Positions 22,825 through 24,638 of a DNA stretch of 24,638 nucleotides are shown piece after piece (position 1 is the first letter of the stretch; the number at the start of each line of letters is the position of its first letter). The stretch comes from an uncultured Christensenellaceae bacterium. GTDB taxonomy: Bacteria; Bacillota; Clostridia; Christensenellales; Christensenellaceae. The stretch is from positions 1 to 24,638 of the forward strand of contig CAKROK010000028.1 in the NCBI GenBank assembly GCA_934373295.1, written 5' to 3'. A program made the translations under genes and the position numbers. Below the pieces are notes generated by a model. The model was not told where the DNA came from and ran no database searches. It saw only the letters and a program-made list of their open reading frames with translations.

Positions 22825-23376
22825 TCAGCTTCCGCCTTTCTTCAAGAAATATCTGAATATAATCTGCACAGGGATGAAGTAAAATATGCAGTTTATTCCT
22901 ACCCGCGCAGTTTTTTTGGAAAAATCCGGCTGAGTGCGTACGCGAATTTTGCCTAAGCCATAGTTAAACAACAGCGCGCGCACGGCGTTTTGCAAAACGG
23001 CGCAGACATACGCAGTCGCGGCGGCGTTTTCCGCACCTATCAAAATATCGACGCATCCTTTCTTCACATATATCGTCCTCACCGCACCGGCGGTATTCGG
23101 CGGCTTTTTTCCCGATAACTTCCTTTTGAGCTTTTTTGTCCGTGAAATTTTGGCGTTCGTTATCACTTTGTACCCACCGCGCGTGACCATGCAAAGCTCG
23201 GGCGAGACTTTTCGTTTGAGCCTTAAAAACAGCGCCGCGCTATATAGCTTTATGCCGAACAAACTGATTTTAACAGCATAAAACGACCTTTTTCTATCTA
23301 TTGTGCAAATTTTCGCCCGCGTCGGGCAAAAGGGCAACGCCAGCGAGAGCGCCGCTATCAACAAAAGCCATAGCAT
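22825..23376 (-). CDS. DUF2953 domain protein, membrane-anchored
   Basis: 183 residues. An N-terminal hydrophobic segment (MLWLLLIAALSLALPF), a basic central region rich in Lys/Arg (about 53-92) and a C-terminal hydrophobic stretch (CIFYFIPVQIIFRYFL) before KKGGS. The segment NAVRALLFNYGLGKIRVRTQPDF, split at about 127-150, and the position before gerW identify DUF2953. Function unknown; the repeated linkage to gerW suggests a sporulation role. Its ribosome binding site GGTGA lies inside a hairpin (23382-23398), so translation may be gated. Confidence 0.82.
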   Translation of the reverse strand: MLWLLLIAALSLALPFCPTRAKICTIDRKRSFYAVKISLFGIKLYSAALFLRLKRKVSPELCMVTRGGYKVITNAKISRTKKLKRKLSGKKPPNTAGAVRTIYVKKGCVDILIGAENAAATAYVCAVLQNAVRALLFNYGLGKIRVRTQPDFSKKTARVGINCIFYFIPVQIIFRYFLKKGGS

Positions 23377-23381
23377 AAAAA

Positions 23382-23398
23382 ATCACCTTTCCGGTGAT
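23382..23398 (-). promoter_or_regulatory. Hairpin covering the ribosome binding site of the DUF2953 gene
   Basis: Minus strand ATCACC (23398-23393) pairs with GGTGAT (23387-23382), loop GGAAA, then six Us directly before the ATG at 23376. The right arm is the ribosome binding site. The same structure resembles a short intrinsic terminator, so it may attenuate transcription, translation or both. Confidence 0.6.
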
Positions 23399-23516
23399 AT
23401 GCTTTACAGTTTTTTCCTTTTTATTCGTTTTTGGGGTGGGTTTGTAGAGATAAGATTAAAATAGACAATCGTACAACAAATTCCTCTATAATGCAAATTT
23501 TCATGTTTTTCACTTG

Positions 23517-23545
23517 TTGACTTTATGAGTTTTGCATAATATAAT
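23517..23545 (+). promoter_or_regulatory. Strong promoter of the antitoxin-like small RNA
   Basis: TTGACT (23517-23522), 17-base spacer, TATAAT (23540-23545), close to the sigma-A consensus. It points rightward, against the peptide gene, with a start expected near 23552. The stretch 23399-23516 to its left is AT-rich, with no gene seen. Confidence 0.88.
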
Positions 23546-23551
23546 AAAGAA

Positions 23552-23632
23552 AAAGGAACGTTGCCTATAGACGGTCAACCCCTATGAGTTATTTAAATAA
23601 CCGTCGAGATTGCAGTGTGGCGGTTATTTTTT
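23552..23632 (+). ncRNA. Putative antitoxin small RNA, about 80 nt
   Basis: Bounded by a near-consensus promoter and an intrinsic terminator, with no open frame of use. The 5' part contains GGAACGTTGCC (23555-23565), ACGGT and a CCCC stretch (23579-23582). The 3' part is complementary to the end of the peptide mRNA, including its stop codon. The layout matches the convergent antitoxin RNAs of par/fst and txpA/ratA type systems. The ends are predicted from the sequence. Confidence 0.75.
23595..23632 (+). terminator. Shared terminator hairpin of small RNA and toxin mRNA
   Basis: AAATAACCG (23595-23603) pairs with CGGTTATTT (23621-23629) around a 17-base loop; six Ts (23627-23632) follow on the plus strand. 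In the minus direction the same stem is followed by a weaker TTTAAAT run, so it probably serves both transcripts. Confidence 0.8.
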
Positions 23633-23713
23633 GTTATCTTTATCCCACTCTTTAATAAGAGCGGCAAAAGCAACAAGAAACATGAGTAATTCGATAATAT
23701 CGCTAAAGCTCAT
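23624..23713 (-). CDS. Small hydrophobic peptide, putative type I (holin-like) toxin
   Basis: 29 residues, beginning MSFSDIIELL, a hydrophobic middle (about residues 9-20, rich in F/L/V/A), and a charged end KEWDKDNKK. One short membrane helix with a charged tail is the pattern of Fst/TxpA and small holin-like type I toxins; I cannot assign a family by search. The ribosome binding site AAAGGGGG lies 8 bases before the ATG at 23713. It has its own promoter (23829-23857), a leader of about 109 nt with a hairpin hiding the ribosome binding site, and a convergent antisense RNA. It sits between scpB and the DUF2953 gene. Confidence 0.78.
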   Translation of the reverse strand: MSFSDIIELLMFLVAFAALIKEWDKDNKK

Positions 23714-23720
23714 ATTCCAT

Positions 23721-23768
23721 GCCCCCTTTCATCATCCTTAATTTTAGGAGGAACAATGAAGAGGGGGC
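23721..23768 (-). promoter_or_regulatory. Leader hairpin hiding the toxin ribosome binding site
   Basis: Minus strand GCCCCC (23768-23763) pairs with GGGGGC (23726-23721), and TTCAT (23760-23756) pairs with ATGAA (23732-23728), leaving a loop of about 23 bases that itself has CCT/AGG. The whole AAAGGGGG site is in the stem. Such masking is usual in type I toxin mRNAs. Confidence 0.7.
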
Positions 23769-23828
23769 GACCGCCTACCGTGTTATTGGCAACGTCCAGT
23801 AAAGATGAAAAACATCAATACCACTTAT

Positions 23829-23857
23829 ATGATACAACACCTTTCGCCGTGTTTCAA
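23829..23857 (-). promoter_or_regulatory. Promoter of the toxin mRNA
   Basis: Minus strand TTGAAA (23857-23852), 17-base spacer, TATCAT (23834-23829): five of six in each box. Start expected near 23822. It begins 22 bases from the end of a family A repeat. Confidence 0.78.
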
Positions 23858-23879
23858 CAGAAAAATGCGATCGTACTGC

Positions 23880-24092
23880 GAAAATCGAATTTATAGTAAG
23901 GTATCCCGACCGGCAAGCCTTTCGGTCGGGATGATTTATACGCAAGTCATCCGCCTTACCCTCCGATCAAAAAGCGAGCTTGCCGACGACGTGCGGCGCA
24001 TACATATAATGGAGCTTTGCGAAGCAAAGCAACCTATGGCTTCAATTTACGTGGGTATCCCCTCTCTATAAAATTAAGCGCACAAGCCCCTC
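23880..24092 (-). repeat. Family A mosaic hairpin element, copy 5 (opposite orientation, no cassette)
   Basis: Read on the minus strand: GAGGGGCTTGTGCGCTTAAT, GTAAATTGAAG, GGTTGC with hairpin GCTTTGC/GCAAAGC, the short linker ATTATATGTA, then a single TGCGCCGC (24000-23993) followed directly by ACGTCGTCGGCAAGC. The three-hairpin cassette is missing. Hairpin D (23932-23923 with 23912-23903) has 10 perfect pairs of an entirely different sequence, ATCCCGACCG. The tail GATACC...ATTCGATTTTC matches copy 1. The region 24093-24117 shows nothing more. Confidence 0.87.
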
Positions 24093-24117
24093 AACCTGCA
24101 CACTTATTTCCCCACCT

Positions 24118-24638
24118 TTAAGTATCGATCTCCTTTTCACTCTGCTTCTCGGGGAGCTCGGGCAGCTCGCTTATGTCGGAAAGCCCGAAGTGCCGCAGAA
24201 ATTCGTCGTCCGTGACGTATAATATCGGGCGGCCGAGAACCTGCTTCCTCCCCGCCTCCTTTATCAGCTTCTTTTCCAACAGGTTGTTCATAATATAGCT
24301 CGAGTTCACGCCGCGTATCTCCTCTACCTCCACGCGCGTCACGGGCTGCTTATACGCGACTATCGCCAATGTCTCCAGCATCGCGCGCGTCAGCTCGTCC
24401 TTTGAGCTCTTCCCCAGCAGCGTGTATATGTCCTCCGCGCTCTGCGGGCGGGTGCATAGCTGGATTTTGCCCCCCACGCGCTTTATAATGAGCGCATATT
24501 CATACATCCTGCGCTCGCATTCCTCGTCGATTATCGCGCCGAGCTGTTCTTCGTCCATGCCGAAATATTCCGCCAGCTTGGATATCTCTACCGCGTCTCC
24601 CGCCGCGAAAAGTATGTTCTCAATTCTTCCTATCAGTT
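24118..24638 (-). CDS. scpB: Segregation and condensation protein B (5' end outside window)
   Basis: The frame is open to the window edge. In-frame codons before the internal ATG at 24558 encode IENILFAAGDAVEISKLAEY, the conserved start of ScpB, so the true start lies beyond 24638. Two winged-helix domains: the first runs from the window edge to about RPQSAEDIY, the second carries LTRAMLETLAIVAYKQPVTRVEVEEIRGV, split across about 24243-24365, followed by LEKKLIKEAGRKQVLGRPILYVTDDEFL. With ScpA and SMC it forms the condensin-like complex acting in chromosome segregation. The acidic tail ends EKEIDT. Confidence 0.94.
   Translation of the reverse strand, partial: LIGRIENILFAAGDAVEISKLAEYFGMDEEQLGAIIDEECERRMYEYALIIKRVGGKIQLCTRPQSAEDIYTLLGKSSKDELTRAMLETLAIVAYKQPVTRVEVEEIRGVNSSYIMNNLLEKKLIKEAGRKQVLGRPILYVTDDEFLRHFGLSDISELPELPEKQSEKEIDT

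Overview
The window looks like chromosomal DNA of a spore-forming member of the Clostridia (Bacillota). The evidence is gerW (ytfJ) next to a DUF2953 gene, dacB and scpB, a stand-alone RecD2 helicase, a Pho system of the Gram-positive type with direct-repeat Pho boxes, and strong AAGGAGG-type ribosome binding sites. The genes are GC-rich and almost all lie on the minus strand. I cannot name the genus.

Layout from left to right; transcription is leftward for every long gene. 327-1172 is degV and 1389-3608 is recD2, each transcribed alone. 4162-10696 is a complete phosphate operon in the order pstS-pstC-pstA-pstB-phoU-phoP-phoR. It has a Pho-box promoter in front of pstS and a strong terminator after phoR, and most junctions overlap by 4 bases (ATGA). 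11315-13440 is an rpiR-type regulator followed by a BaiN/HI0933-family flavoprotein. 14034-20487 is a decarboxylase/transcarboxylase operon: divergent carboxyltransferase, oadG, biotin carrier, oadB, oadA, surE. 20557-23376 is DUF2953-gerW-dacB-rluB. scpB runs off the right edge at 24118-24638.

The intergenic DNA is the unusual part. Five copies of a mosaic, hairpin-rich interspersed element (family A, about 200-470 bp) sit between the operons. They are at 1-217, 3766-4118, 10820-11275, 13636-13960 and, in opposite orientation, 23880-24092. The element contains a cassette of three hairpins bounded by the inverted repeat GCGGCGCAG/CTGCGCCGC. Three copies carry the cassette in one orientation, one carries it inverted, and one lacks it. 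Hairpin stems differ in sequence between copies but keep their pairing. A second palindromic element (family B, about 110 bp) is nested in one family A copy and occurs again inside the decarboxylase operon, beside 117-bp tandem units that share its left end. That repeat block separates oadG from the biotin-carrier gene by 916 bp.

Between scpB and the DUF2953 gene there is a compact locus with the layout of a type I toxin-antitoxin system. A 29-residue hydrophobic peptide gene on the minus strand has its own promoter and a hairpin that hides its ribosome binding site. A convergent promoter drives a small RNA of about 80 nt, and both transcripts share a terminator hairpin. The 5' leaders of the two transcripts resemble each other, including a C-rich stretch that can face the toxin ribosome binding site.

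Working together: the Pst transporter, PhoU and the PhoPR pair take up phosphate and sense its limitation. The decarboxylase operon would couple biotin-dependent carboxyl transfer to sodium export. The right-hand genes serve chromosome segregation (ScpB), the cell wall or spore (DacB, GerW) and ribosome modification (RluB).
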